DNA of 64,000 nt, from positions 930,001 through 994,000 of the forward strand of contig CAVTIV010000019.1 of the NCBI GenBank assembly GCA_963734865.1. Reading direction: 5' to 3'. Below, in pieces: positions 46,082-55,595 of this stretch. A program made the translations under genes and the position numbers. Source of the stretch: CBDCUW01 sp963734865 (GTDB lineage: Bacteria > Planctomycetota > Planctomycetia > Pirellulales > Pirellulaceae). Under the pieces are notes generated by a model. It searched no databases, was not told where the DNA came from, and saw nothing but the letters and a program-made list of their open reading frames with translations. How positions within the stretch are numbered: the first letter of the stretch is position 1; every line of letters starts with the position of its first letter.

Positions 46082-47539
46082 ATGCGACTGAAACCTCGTG
46101 CGATAGCCCTGTATCTGATCGCATTGATACTCACGACGCCCGAGGCGACCGCCCAGCCGACTCGCCAGGACGCCGTTTCGACGATGCATCGGGCCGTCAG
46201 CTTCTTTCGCCAACACGCCTCGGCGAGTGGCGGCTATGTCTATCAATGGAGTGCCGATCTTTCCAAACGCGAGGGTGAGGGACAGGTCGGTATGACGACT
46301 GCCTGGATCCAACCTCCGGGGACACCCAGCGTGGCAATGGCGTATTTACACGCGTATCGACTCACTCGTGATCCGCTGCTTTTGGATGCGGCTCGAGAAA
46401 CTGCCGCGGCATTGTTGCTCGGCCAGCTGCAATCGGGCGGTTGGGACAACAAAATTGAGTTCGCAGATCAGGAACGAAAAAAATATGCCTATCGGATCGA
46501 TGGCGGGATCGGAAAGAAACTTCGCAACGTAACGACGTTTGATGATAACAAGTCGCAATCGGTGATCCGATTCTTGATGCAGCTCGATCAGGAACTTGAA
46601 TTCAACAACGAACCGATCCACGAGGCGGTGATGTACGCGCTCGATGGCGTGTTGAGATCCCAGGACCCGGGTGGCGCATGGCCTCAGCGGTACAGCGAAT
46701 TTGCGGACCCCAATACCAAGGTCATCCAACAGGCAACTTTTCCGGAAACTTGGTCACGGACATTTCCGGGCATCGACTACTCGGGATACTTCACGCTCAA
46801 CGATAACACCATGAGCGACTTGATCCAAACGACACTCGATGCATGGCAGATCTACGGTGACCAGCGGTACCTTGCCGCAGCGGAAAAAGGGGGTGACTTT
46901 TTTTTGCGAGCACAGTTACCCGAACCACAACCCGGTTGGGCACAGCAGTACGATCGCGAGATGCATCCTGCATGGGCCCGCAAGTTCGAGCCGCCCGCCA
47001 TCACAGGTGGCGAGTCTCAGGGAGTGATGCAGACGCTGATTCTGCTGTACCGACGGACGGCGGCGACATCGAAAAACGCCGACCGCTTCCTGCAGCCACT
47101 CGATCGTGCGATTCCCTATTATCGACGATCCCTGCTCGAGGATGGTCGTTTGGCCCGATTCTACGAACTGCGAACAAACCGGCCGTTGTTTTTCACCAAG
47201 GATTACCAGCTGACCTATTCGGCCGAGGATCTGCCAACGCACTACAGCTTCATTGTCCCCTCAAAGCTCGACCGAATCGAAACCCAGCTCCAAGAGGTGC
47301 GGCGAACGCCAATCGATCAACTGTTCAGCCCGCCGTTGCTGCACCCACCCAAAGCAACGCGAAGCCTGGCGGAGAACGCCCAGCGGGTGATCGATTCACT
47401 CGATTCCCGCGGCGCATGGGTGGAAGCGGGGCGTCTCAAGTATTACGGCCAGGACGATCCGACACGTCAGGTGATTCGCAGCGAAACGTTCATCCAGCAT
47501 CTTGGCACGTTGGCCGACTGGATTGCCGCCAACCCATAA
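46082..47539 (+). CDS. pelA: pectate lyase, PL10 (PelA) family
   Basis: Secreted polysaccharide lyase of 485 residues cleaving polygalacturonate by beta-elimination. Start at 46082 gives the signal peptide MRLKPRAIALYLIALILTT; ATG 46067 is an alternative. An (alpha/alpha)-barrel with the family motifs GGWDNKIEF, TTFDDNKSQSVIRFLMQLDQ (binding-site Asp), GGAWPQRY, and FTLNDNTMSDLIQT. The last third carries GRLARFYELRTNRPLFF. Conserved Arg/Asp positions of PL10 are present as far as visible. It is divergent from the receiver-PP2C gene, with a 294-base spacer. The symbol rests on family recognition (TIGR02474-type). Confidence 0.88.
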   Translation: MRLKPRAIALYLIALILTTPEATAQPTRQDAVSTMHRAVSFFRQHASASGGYVYQWSADLSKREGEGQVGMTTAWIQPPGTPSVAMAYLHAYRLTRDPLLLDAARETAAALLLGQLQSGGWDNKIEFADQERKKYAYRIDGGIGKKLRNVTTFDDNKSQSVIRFLMQLDQELEFNNEPIHEAVMYALDGVLRSQDPGGAWPQRYSEFADPNTKVIQQATFPETWSRTFPGIDYSGYFTLNDNTMSDLIQTTLDAWQIYGDQRYLAAAEKGGDFFLRAQLPEPQPGWAQQYDREMHPAWARKFEPPAITGGESQGVMQTLILLYRRTAATSKNADRFLQPLDRAIPYYRRSLLEDGRLARFYELRTNRPLFFTKDYQLTYSAEDLPTHYSFIVPSKLDRIETQLQEVRRTPIDQLFSPPLLHPPKATRSLAENAQRVIDSLDSRGAWVEAGRLKYYGQDDPTRQVIRSETFIQHLGTLADWIAANP

Positions 47540-47591
47540 CGCCATGGCACACAAACGCTGGCACACAACTCCACCTCCCCAATCGCTGGCA

Positions 47592-49019
47592 CTAGGGGGC
47601 CATCGTGAGTGAGTCGATTTGCTGCTGGATTTTGAGATGCCGCTGCTGCAACTGTTGTTCGAGTTGCAAGTTGCTCTTGTACAATCGCACCATCTCGTCC
47701 CGGGTCGCTTGGACCTTGTCGGCAATTCCAGCTCGGTATTTTTCGATCGCCTGTTGCTCGAGTTGTACTTGGGCCAGATCCTGCTCGAGCTTCAACTTTG
47801 CCTCTTGATTGACCGCAAGCATCTTGACGGTCTTGTCGATTGCTTCATCAAGCACTTGCTTTTCAAACGCCAGTTCCTCTTTGCGATTCGCTAACTCGTC
47901 CAATCGCAACCGAATCCGACGAAGAACAAAGCGATAGTCGTTCATTGGACGCAGGTAGTATTGGTCGATCAGGCGTGCGACGCCCTCGTCCCGAAGCAGG
48001 TCGGCTGCCTCTTCCTTGACCAGGATTTGGTCACCCGCCTTGAACGTGATATCCTCGCCGCGTTGAAGACGACTATCGACGGCGCGGCCATTGCCGTCAA
48101 AAAAACCGCCATCCAACGCACCACGCTGTTCCGGACTATCGACCTCAATTTTGTAGTTTTTGGTGAACTCAACTTTGACCCAACGGCTCAGTGGTGGATC
48201 ATCCTGCGTCGCGCGGCTGCCGTCACGGAGGTACTTCTGGATGGTTGCTTCGGTGACACCACGGCCGAGCAGTCGACGAACCAGATCTTCATCGACTCGA
48301 CCAAAGTAGTTGTCATCGCTGGGGACACTTCCCTCGGCGATGAATGGCTGGTGACCGTCCAAAGGCAACATCTCGTACAGCGACCAACTTTGCGCCCGTT
48401 GCAACAGGGCGGGATCGAGCGGTCCGGTAGGCGTCAGTGTGACTTGAGTCGGTGTGCTAGCGGTGACACTAAACTCACCCAAATAAGATGTGGGGATCAT
48501 CATCTGTGTCGCCGGATCCTGAGATTCGGCAAAGCCATAGACAACCAGGCTCTCGGGGATCAGTGGCTCTGCGGGGGCAGCAGCTGCAGCGGCATCCGCG
48601 GGCGGCACACCCGGGATCCCCGCGACCGGTTGTTGTCGCACCAAGGTGATGCTGTTTCCGGCAACGTTGGACTTCACCAAGTTTCGCCAGCGTCGGCCCG
48701 CTTCAACGCTCAGCTCGGACAACCGTTGCGTGAGCTGGACAATTCCTTCCGACGCGGCATCCGCCGGATCGCCATACTTGAGTTCTTTTTGGTCGACACG
48801 GATCTTTGCGACGCGTTCTTCGAGTTCTTCTTTTTTCTGGTGCCAAGCGCTGCGACTGGCGAGCACGCCAGCGGTTGGAAATATCAGCGTGACCGCCAGC
48901 AGCATCGTGACACAGACGGCGACGATTTGGTACCACCGCCAATTACCTGCGGCTTTCCAAACGAGCACGAAGAAGCTGATGACAAGAACGACCAGCAGAC
49001 CGAGTATTGCAAACTTCAT
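47592..49019 (-). CDS. hypothetical coiled-coil membrane protein
   Basis: 475 residues from MKFAILGLLVVLVISFFVLV at 49019; the in-frame extension to 49109 is rejected. Two transmembrane segments lie in the first 60 residues (ending VTMLLAVTLIFPTAGVLAS), so most of the protein is on one side of the membrane. A coiled coil follows (KKEELEERVAKIRVDQKELK), a soluble middle domain with a Pro/Ala-rich stretch, and a long C-terminal coiled coil (ELAFEKQVLDEAIDKTVKML, then LKLEQDLAQVQLEQQAIEKY). Family unknown. It is divergently oriented to the TolC-like gene, with a 411-base spacer; a periplasmic adaptor-like role cannot be proven. Confidence 0.7.
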   Translation of the reverse strand: MKFAILGLLVVLVISFFVLVWKAAGNWRWYQIVAVCVTMLLAVTLIFPTAGVLASRSAWHQKKEELEERVAKIRVDQKELKYGDPADAASEGIVQLTQRLSELSVEAGRRWRNLVKSNVAGNSITLVRQQPVAGIPGVPPADAAAAAAPAEPLIPESLVVYGFAESQDPATQMMIPTSYLGEFSVTASTPTQVTLTPTGPLDPALLQRAQSWSLYEMLPLDGHQPFIAEGSVPSDDNYFGRVDEDLVRRLLGRGVTEATIQKYLRDGSRATQDDPPLSRWVKVEFTKNYKIEVDSPEQRGALDGGFFDGNGRAVDSRLQRGEDITFKAGDQILVKEEAADLLRDEGVARLIDQYYLRPMNDYRFVLRRIRLRLDELANRKEELAFEKQVLDEAIDKTVKMLAVNQEAKLKLEQDLAQVQLEQQAIEKYRAGIADKVQATRDEMVRLYKSNLQLEQQLQQRHLKIQQQIDSLTMAP

Positions 49020-49430
49020 GATCGCTCTGTGTTCACCATCGCGGCGGAGGAAACGCCCTCCAGTTGCGGTGCCCGCAACGAACCGGGATCGCGTTGGGGC
49101 GACAGACAAGAGGTAAAACTACCCGTCTGAATTTTAAGTTGGGCGGTTTGTAGCGTCAAGCTTTTCTCGGGGTTCGCGGGCAAACAGGCATCATTCGGCC
49201 TCGCTGCACCCCCCGCCGGCGAAGCATCGGTCCAGCCGCCATCGGCGTCAAGACTGACACAATCCTCACCAGCAACACCCCGATTGTCACAACCAACCCC
49301 TGCGACCGGTGATACCAGTCAAGCAAGGGACGCGATTGCACCGAAGTCGATAGCGATGGAATCGGCCATACCTCCTCTGCCGGTTCTCTCCACTGCAGCG
49401 ATTTCAACATTCCCGACGATTGACGTGACA
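49020..49430. other. divergent intergenic region, nothing recognisable
   Basis: 411 bases between the coiled-coil protein and TolC-like genes. Open frames here are short extensions of the flanking genes. No convincing promoter, hairpin or small gene was found; both divergent promoters should lie here. Confidence 0.4.
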
Positions 49431-52407
49431 ATGACCCGCCAAACGCAACTTCTGCTCGTATTTGTCGTGCTCGCCGTGGTTATCACCGGCTGTCATCGCC
49501 AGTACTACCGCAAGCAGGCCGACAACGAGGCCAATATGCTGCTCGCCGAAAAAGCACGCGATCTGGCCCGGCCCCCGAGTGCCCCGATCCAAATCAAAGT
49601 CGATCGGCGAAGTCGAATGTTCAATCCGTTCGACTTGGATTTCCAACCGATGCCGTTGGATGATCCTGCGTCCCATCGATACATGCAGTGCGTGGACGGT
49701 CGTCGCGGCTATCCGATGTGGGAAGCCGCTGGACTGACCAACGCCACCGAAAGCCCCGATTGGTGGCAGTTCCTGCCGCTCGATGACGATGGCGTCCTGG
49801 TGCTGAACTCCGAGAATGCGGTCCGAATCGCTCTGCTGCAATCGCCCGACTACCAATTCCAAGTCGAGCAGCTGTATCTGGCGGCACTCGATGTCAGCAG
49901 CGAGCGATTTCAGTTTGATACGCAGATCTTTGGCGGTCTCGGTGCCTCGGACTTTGTCAGCAGTGGTAAGGGACCCCATATACACCTTCGGTTCCAGCGA
50001 TCTGTCGCTCAAGCGGAACCTGGCTTGGGGGGGTAGCCTGGTCGCCGGCGTCGCCAATAGCATCGTTTGGGACTTGAGTGGTTCGAATTCGCGAACCGGT
50101 ACCACCCTGTTCGACTTCACGTTGCTGCAACCCTTGCTTCGCAATGCCGGGCGCGATTTGATCCTGGAACGGTTGACGCAGTCCGAGCGTAACCTGCTAG
50201 CCAACGTCCGAGCGTTCGAGCGATTTCGACGAACCTTCTACTTGAGAATCACCATCGGCCGCGGGACGGAAACTCTCGCCGTCAACAACATCTCTCTCAA
50301 TTCCAATTTGCAAGGGGGCGCTGGCGGCTATCTCGGCCTGTTGCAAGCACAGTTGGTGATTCGCAACCAGCAAGAGAACATTGCCCGACAAACCGAGAAC
50401 TTGCTGATCCTCAATGACACGCTGATCGAAATGTTGACCACGATCCCCGATAACGCCGAGACAATCGTTCGCCAGCATCTGCAGGTCGCCCAGAACCAGC
50501 AAAATGTGATTTCTGCGCAAAGCTCGCTGGTTACACAGCAGGCCAACTATCAACGCTCGGTCGATCAATTCATGCGTGACATGGGATTGCCACCCTATAT
50601 CTGCGCCAAATTGGATGATCCGATTCTGGAGCAGTTCGAGCTGATCGACAGCGAGCTGTTGACCCGCCGCAAAGACTTGGGAGTCCTCCGATCGAATGTT
50701 GGAAATCTCAACGTAGCGATCCTTAAACGTGGCGAACCCATCGTCGACCCAGCGACAGACTTGCCGCGGACTCAAATCCAATGGACGCCGGAACTCGCGC
50801 AGCTCCTGAAGTCGCTGCAACAAGAGTTGCAGCCACTGGCCGAGTTCAATCGCGAGCTCATTGAAACCGACTTACCGAGTGTCGCAGAAGACATCAACGC
50901 CTTCGAGCGGATCTTGCCCCGCCGACAACGCCAAAATGAAAGCCTGAAAAGTCTTTACCGAACGGAGCAGGAAAGCATCTGCGCACTCGTCGGCGTGAGC
51001 AACATCGATGAGTCGATCTTTGAGCTGAAGGAACTGGACGACTTGAGCACCAAATTGCGTGAATCCTTTACGAAGCTGGAAGAACGGCTCCGCTCCTATC
51101 AGAGTCGAATCGAGGCCCTGGAAAAAACGATGTCCGGCTTCGCGAGTGGTCGTCCGCAGGAAATCGACCCCGTAAAGCTCACCGACCTGTTGCGGGACGA
51201 TGTGATTCTTGCTTCACAGAAATTGCTGGCCGAACTGGGTGACGATGTACTCGCCTTGCAGCTGATCCAAGCCCGTGCCAGAACCGAGAGCGTATTGTTG
51301 CCAGAAGTCGATATCGATCCGCCGGCGGCCTTTGAGATCGCGAGAAAAAACCGCCGGGACTGGGCCAACGTGCGTGCCGCATTGGTCGACTCTTGGCGAC
51401 AAATTGAAGTCGTCGCCGATCAATTGGAGAGCACACTTGACGTCGAACTCAGCGGGGATGTGCGAACCGTTAGCGAGAGCCCAGTCAACCTCAGCGGTAA
51501 CAGCAGCTCGTTGCGAGCGGGTTTGCGATGGGACGCCCCAATCACGCGACTGCAAGAACGCAATGACTATGCCGCCGCCTTGATTCGCTTCGACCGGAAC
51601 CGACGAAATTACTATACCTATGAGGACGGAATCTGGCAGCTTCTGCGGGCCGAGATCCGACAGTTGCGGGCCAACCGATTCAATTTTGAACTGGGCCGAC
51701 AAGCCGTTCGAATTGCTGCCTCGCAAATCGATTTGAACGCCGACATTCGCACACTCAATGAGGCCCGCGGGACGAGCGTCGGTCCGACCGCGGCTCGTGA
51801 CGCAATTGGCGCATTGAACGACTTGCTGAATGCGCAAAACGGATTGCTCTCTATCTTCGTCAACTACGAAGTCGTTCGGCGTGGCTTGGAACTCGATCTG
51901 GGAACCATGGAACTGACACCCGAAGGAATGTGGCTCGATCCGGGCGCAATCGTGCCACAAGAGTTGCTATCCCTGCCCGGCACGACCGTCGACGGACTGA
52001 TCGAATTCGGCTGCAATGATTGCGGCTTACGTTACAACCCATTGCCACCCGAGCCGGTGTTCGGAGATTTCATGCATCACAGCGAACACGCCCCATCACA
52101 CGCCGACGGACCGCGAATGAGCGATGGTCCACTGCAACCATTCGACGAATTACCGCCGCCCGTTGAACAGCAAGAACTGCCGCCGCCCGTTGAACAGCAA
52201 GAACTGCCACCGCCCGTTGAACAGCAAGATCTGCCACCGCCCGTTGAACAGCAAACACTGCCACCGCCCGTCGCGAACCAACCGCTCCCCGCACCCAACC
52301 TGGCTCCGCCCAATCTGACGCCGCCCAATGGGATCTCGCCGCCCGAAGATCCGCTGCTACCACTGCCTGAGGGCGATCATCGATTACCGCAGCCCCAACC
52401 GCTGTAA
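49431..52407 (+). CDS. TolC family outer-membrane lipoprotein, frameshifted
   Basis: ~991 residues when repaired. Start at 49431: MTRQTQLLLVFVVLAVVITG, then Cys (lipobox VITGC), so a lipoprotein. The N-terminal part ends in one frame at GLGASDFVSSGKGP and continues in another as IYTFGSSDLSLKRN; one extra C in the run at 49974-49977 explains the break. Helical hairpin regions typical of outer-membrane efflux proteins follow (RDLILERLTQSERNLLANVR; RRNYYTYEDGIWQLLRAEIR; DLNADIRTLNEARG). The C-terminus is a Pro/Gln-rich repeat. It is much longer than TolC (~490) because of an inserted coiled-coil region (~330-520). Likely the outer-membrane channel of an exporter; the HD-GYP gene follows within 34 bases. 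Confidence 0.8.
52150..52272 (+). repeat. 27-bp repeats encoding LPPPVEQQE, ~4.6 copies
   Basis: In-frame tandem repeats inside the TolC-like gene: copies at 52150-52176, 52177-52203, 52204-52230 and 52231-52257, plus a partial at 52258-52272. Unit codes for LPPPVEQQ plus Glu/Asp/Thr. Synonymous changes (CCG/CCA) accumulate along the array. The encoded Pro-rich tail is likely a flexible spacer. Confidence 0.95.
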
Positions 52408-52440
52408 CAGCGATTGGGTCGAATCCGACGGGGCAACGTC

Positions 52441-53721
52441 ATGGCTATCTACAAGCAGGTGCTTACCAGCACGCTTCCGATCGGTGCGGTGCTTCGGACA
52501 CCGATCGTCGACCCCCAAAACCGCAGCGTACGGCTACTCGCCGACGGGATCGCGATCACTCAAGCGTTCCTCGACAAACTGAGTGCCCGAGGGATCACGT
52601 CGGTCTCCGTCAGTCAGCGCGACCTGGCCATCATGAATGCGTTCAAACCGCAGGGCCGGCGGTCGAAAGTTCCACCATCTCATCACTACGTCCAGTCATT
52701 GTGCATCAATGACCACACCAAACAGATCGACGAACTTGTGCATGGCGACCAGCCGCTCTCAATCGAGATCACCGAACAGCCACTCTCGGCAGCCATCGAC
52801 CGACCGACCGACTGCCCCTACCCCGATGGCCTGGCGGCACAATGGGCCGCCGATAACGATCGACTGATTGAAACACTCGGCGACTTCTTCCAGGACGCGA
52901 TCCGAGGCAACCAAGCGGAAATCGGACCACTCCTTCTGCATTGCATCGATATCCTCGATCAGCTGACCGAAGACCCCGATGCGTTGGTCTGTTTGGCCGG
53001 GGCGCCTTACGAATCCGAGTATCCATCCCGACACGGAATTCATCTGGCCAGCATGGCAATGGCGATCGGCGTCGAGATGGGATTGGACAAACCGAATCTG
53101 ATCGATCTGGGTATCGGCTGCATGATTCACGATGTCGGAATGGAAAAGATCGGCGTACGCAATTTCCAGAACAAGTCGATGATCTCGGCGAATCGTCTTC
53201 GGCAACTTGCCGACCACCCCGTGCATGCCGTCGCAGTCGCCGGCCAATTCGGCAATCAGGTCTCCCTGCGGTCCAGAATCGTCGCCTATCAGATTCACGA
53301 GCGGCTGGACGGCAGCGGCTATCCGCGAGGCCGGTCGGCTGACCAGATCCACCCGCTGGCCAGAATCGCCTCCGTTGCCGACGCGTTTGTCGGTATGCTG
53401 GCGCCGCGGCCGCACCGACTTGCCATCCAAGGCTACTTCGCTATCAAGCAATTGCTCGAGGAGACAAAATCGGGGAAGTTTGACCCACAAGTCATCCGCG
53501 GCTTGCTGCGCGCGACATCGCTGTACCCGATCGGCAGCTTTGTTGACCTGAGCAATGATCACGTCGGTCGCGTCATCCGCACCGGCGGCGCCGATTACGA
53601 TAAGCCTACCATTGAAATGTGGCCCGCCAACGATTTGAAGTCGGCTCCGGCCATCGTCAACCTGAAGAACGAGCCCACCGTCCAAATCAAGGGATCGATC
53701 CCCTTCTTTGACGCCGCATGA
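52441..53721 (+). CDS. HD-GYP domain-containing protein
   Basis: 426 residues; ATG at 52441 (MAIYKQVLTSTLPIGAVLR) follows the TolC-like stop by 33 bases. The N-terminal ~190 residues are not assigned. The HD-GYP domain (~200-335) shows the His of RHGIHLASMAMAIGVEMG, the HD pair in GIGCMIHDVGMEKIG, HPVHAVAVAGQ, then QIHERLDGSGYPRGR, the GYP motif, and RIASVADAFVGML with the last metal Asp. HD-GYP enzymes hydrolyse cyclic di-GMP. Position after the exporter gene suggests control of surface export or attachment by c-di-GMP, which is inference. Its stop is 9 bases from the convergent MerC gene. Confidence 0.9.
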   Translation: MAIYKQVLTSTLPIGAVLRTPIVDPQNRSVRLLADGIAITQAFLDKLSARGITSVSVSQRDLAIMNAFKPQGRRSKVPPSHHYVQSLCINDHTKQIDELVHGDQPLSIEITEQPLSAAIDRPTDCPYPDGLAAQWAADNDRLIETLGDFFQDAIRGNQAEIGPLLLHCIDILDQLTEDPDALVCLAGAPYESEYPSRHGIHLASMAMAIGVEMGLDKPNLIDLGIGCMIHDVGMEKIGVRNFQNKSMISANRLRQLADHPVHAVAVAGQFGNQVSLRSRIVAYQIHERLDGSGYPRGRSADQIHPLARIASVADAFVGMLAPRPHRLAIQGYFAIKQLLEETKSGKFDPQVIRGLLRATSLYPIGSFVDLSNDHVGRVIRTGGADYDKPTIEMWPANDLKSAPAIVNLKNEPTVQIKGSIPFFDAA

Positions 53722-53730
53722 TTGGCGACA

Positions 53731-54276
53731 TTACGCCTGCGCCGTCGCACAAAACTCGCCATCGCAACGCTGTCGCCCCGGTTCTCCGCTGCGCCCCACA
53801 TCTCGGCGGCTCAGATCAAGGTTCATCACGTGCGCGACAATCAGCACCGCACCGCCGAGTGGTGTCAGGTAAGGTTGCAATAACAGGATCGGCTGCGATA
53901 ACCCGCTCCCCAGCCAATGATGCAACTGAGTCACACTCAGCAGTGGCAGCCCGAACCAACCGCAGATCGAAGTCGGTTCACAGCATGGATCGGGCAATAG
54001 GAATGCCGATACCATCAACAAGCCAATCCCCACCGCGGCACAACTGAGCACCCAACAATCGCGATGTTGACGCCATCCCGGGATGATCGCCTTGACCACA
54101 ATCAGGCAACACAGGATCGCCACCAGTTGATGTACCAGCGACCCGCCCAGCCATTCCAAACCAATCGTCGGCGCAATCGCAACCACCACCGGCAATGACG
54201 CACAGTGCACCGCACAACCGGCGGAACAGGCGATGCCAAGCAGGTCGGCTCGCGGACGGGAAGACGATTGGGACAT
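53731..54276 (-). CDS. MerC domain-containing membrane protein
   Basis: 181 residues, MerC/mercury-transport-like family. Four hydrophobic helices are seen, the first preceded by IACSAGCAVHCASLP, the Cys-rich motif that binds a thiophilic metal, then LVAILCCLIVVKAIIPGW and VLSCAAVGIGLLMVSAFLL. A further Cys pair lies near the third helix (PDPCCEPTSICGW) and another at the C-terminus (RCDGEFC). Likely moves or binds Zn or Hg at the inner membrane. The Fur-type regulator gene lies upstream on the same strand, 253 bases away. This pairing is common in planctomycetes and points to a zinc role. Confidence 0.85.
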   Translation of the reverse strand: MSQSSSRPRADLLGIACSAGCAVHCASLPVVVAIAPTIGLEWLGGSLVHQLVAILCCLIVVKAIIPGWRQHRDCWVLSCAAVGIGLLMVSAFLLPDPCCEPTSICGWFGLPLLSVTQLHHWLGSGLSQPILLLQPYLTPLGGAVLIVAHVMNLDLSRRDVGRSGEPGRQRCDGEFCATAQA

Positions 54277-54529
54277 CGATCCGGGGGCGTTGGTGAATCA
54301 CGAAACAGGAACCATCGGCTCCGCGGCGGCCCGCTGGCAACCGCCAGCGGTAGCTTATGAGATTCCAGCTGTAGATGCAACTCGACTGCATTCACAGCCG
54401 TCGTTCAGATCGGAACGTTGGACCGCCGGCGCCCCTTTTTTGTCGCTGAATTCGCCAAATATCAGCAAAACAGGCATTCTTATTGGCAACGTGGGTAGGA
54501 AACGGACACCACGGTGGCGGCCGCGTCGG

Positions 54530-54985
54530 TCAAGACGACAGACAATCGTTGCAGTGGCCCTTGAGCAAGATTTCTGTGACCTTGCCCTTCGATTTCGACT
54601 TTTTCGTGCTCGCAGCAGTCAATTTCAAGTCGCCCATGCACTGGACACTGCCGCAATCGATACACAAAAAGTGCGGGTGCGGCTCCGAGGACTCATCGGG
54701 GTCGAGCGACTCGTAACGCCACAATCGGTCGCCTAATTCTGCACGACGCGCCAATCCCGCGTTCACCAAATCGGTCAGGTTCCGCAGCACGGTGACCTTA
54801 TCAATCCCCAGCGAATCGAGCTGTTCGGCGACGTCCGCGTGCGTCAAGGGTGAACTCGACTCGCGGAGAATCTGCAGCGTCGCGATCCGCGCCGGCGTCC
54901 CCCGCATGCCGGCATCTCTAAGCACCTGACGCATCGCCGGTGTGGAGTTGGGATCGGTCGGGGGAGACCCTGGATTCTGGTTCAT
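54530..54985 (-). CDS. Fur family transcriptional regulator (Zur-like)
   Basis: 151 residues. Winged helix at ~20-90 (MRQVLRDAGMRGTPARIATL ... HADVAEQLDSLGIDKVTVLR), followed by the dimer domain with EPHPHFLCIDCGSVQC (two CxxC-type zinc ligands, His cluster) and a second pair HCNDC near the end. The HPHFLCIDC segment corresponds to the sensory site of Fur/Zur. The neighbouring MerC-type gene and the His-rich small protein suggest zinc rather than iron. A N-terminal extension (~18 residues, Pro/Asn-rich) precedes the fold. Start at 54985. Confidence 0.88.
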   Translation of the reverse strand: MNQNPGSPPTDPNSTPAMRQVLRDAGMRGTPARIATLQILRESSSPLTHADVAEQLDSLGIDKVTVLRNLTDLVNAGLARRAELGDRLWRYESLDPDESSEPHPHFLCIDCGSVQCMGDLKLTAASTKKSKSKGKVTEILLKGHCNDCLSS

Positions 54986-55101
54986 CGGAAGTCAAATGGG
55001 ATGCCGCGGCAGAGATACCATCAGGATACGTCACCAGCCCCCGCGATCCAAGCTCGTTCGCGTCCTCAGCGCAACGGGAACTCGGCCTCCGATGCGACCG
55101 C

Positions 55102-55329
55102 TCAAACGCGAAACCAGCGGCCTGCCATGAGCCGACCCCAGCCCACCACAATCGCAGCGGCCAGAATCAAAAATGCGGCCAGCAGGGCCAATGGCACCGC
55201 GTGCGCCGGTTCGGTGACGTAGTGAGCCGGTCCGGTGTCGCCAGGACCGTGACCGGGGTGGGCCCAAACCATCAACGGGTTCAACCACACAGCGATGCAA
55301 AACAGACTAGAGCGGAGGAACTGGCTCAC
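55102..55329 (-). CDS. small His-rich exported/membrane protein
   Basis: 75 residues: signal-like helix (SSLFCIAVWLNPLMVWA), then a His-rich linker HPGHGPGDTGPAHYVTEPAH with four His and no Cys, then a second helix LALLAAFLILAAAIVVGWG and a short basic tail. The His cluster in the exported loop is likely a metal-binding patch. It lies 116 bases upstream of the Fur-type gene on the same strand, so it may be the first gene of the metal cluster. Family not named; similar His-Pro-Gly-His openings occur in HupE-type metal transporters, but this protein is far shorter. Confidence 0.6.
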   Translation of the reverse strand: MSQFLRSSLFCIAVWLNPLMVWAHPGHGPGDTGPAHYVTEPAHAVPLALLAAFLILAAAIVVGWGRLMAGRWFRV

Positions 55330-55595
55330 TGACGGTATCCGGTCGCTTGAGGGAATCTCGGGTTCCGATAACTTCTAAGCGCCGTGGCGACTCTTGTCGA
55401 GCCTAGACCGCCAGAATAACCACCTGTGCCGGGCCGCGGTTTCCATGCCACCCACGCGGAGCCACCTGGACGATTCGGTTTCCGCGATGTGGAATGTGTG
55501 TTTTGCCGGTGCAGCGTCAGGCACTCCATTTTGATCATCCGCCGAGACGATTCGCGGTGTCGGTGCAACGCATGCCACAAGGGAAGGCCATCCCA

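Noticed and set aside
47540..47591. Terminator hairpin between pectate lyase and coiled-coil genes
   Set aside because: The repeated GCTGGCAC strings are direct, not inverted, so no stem forms.
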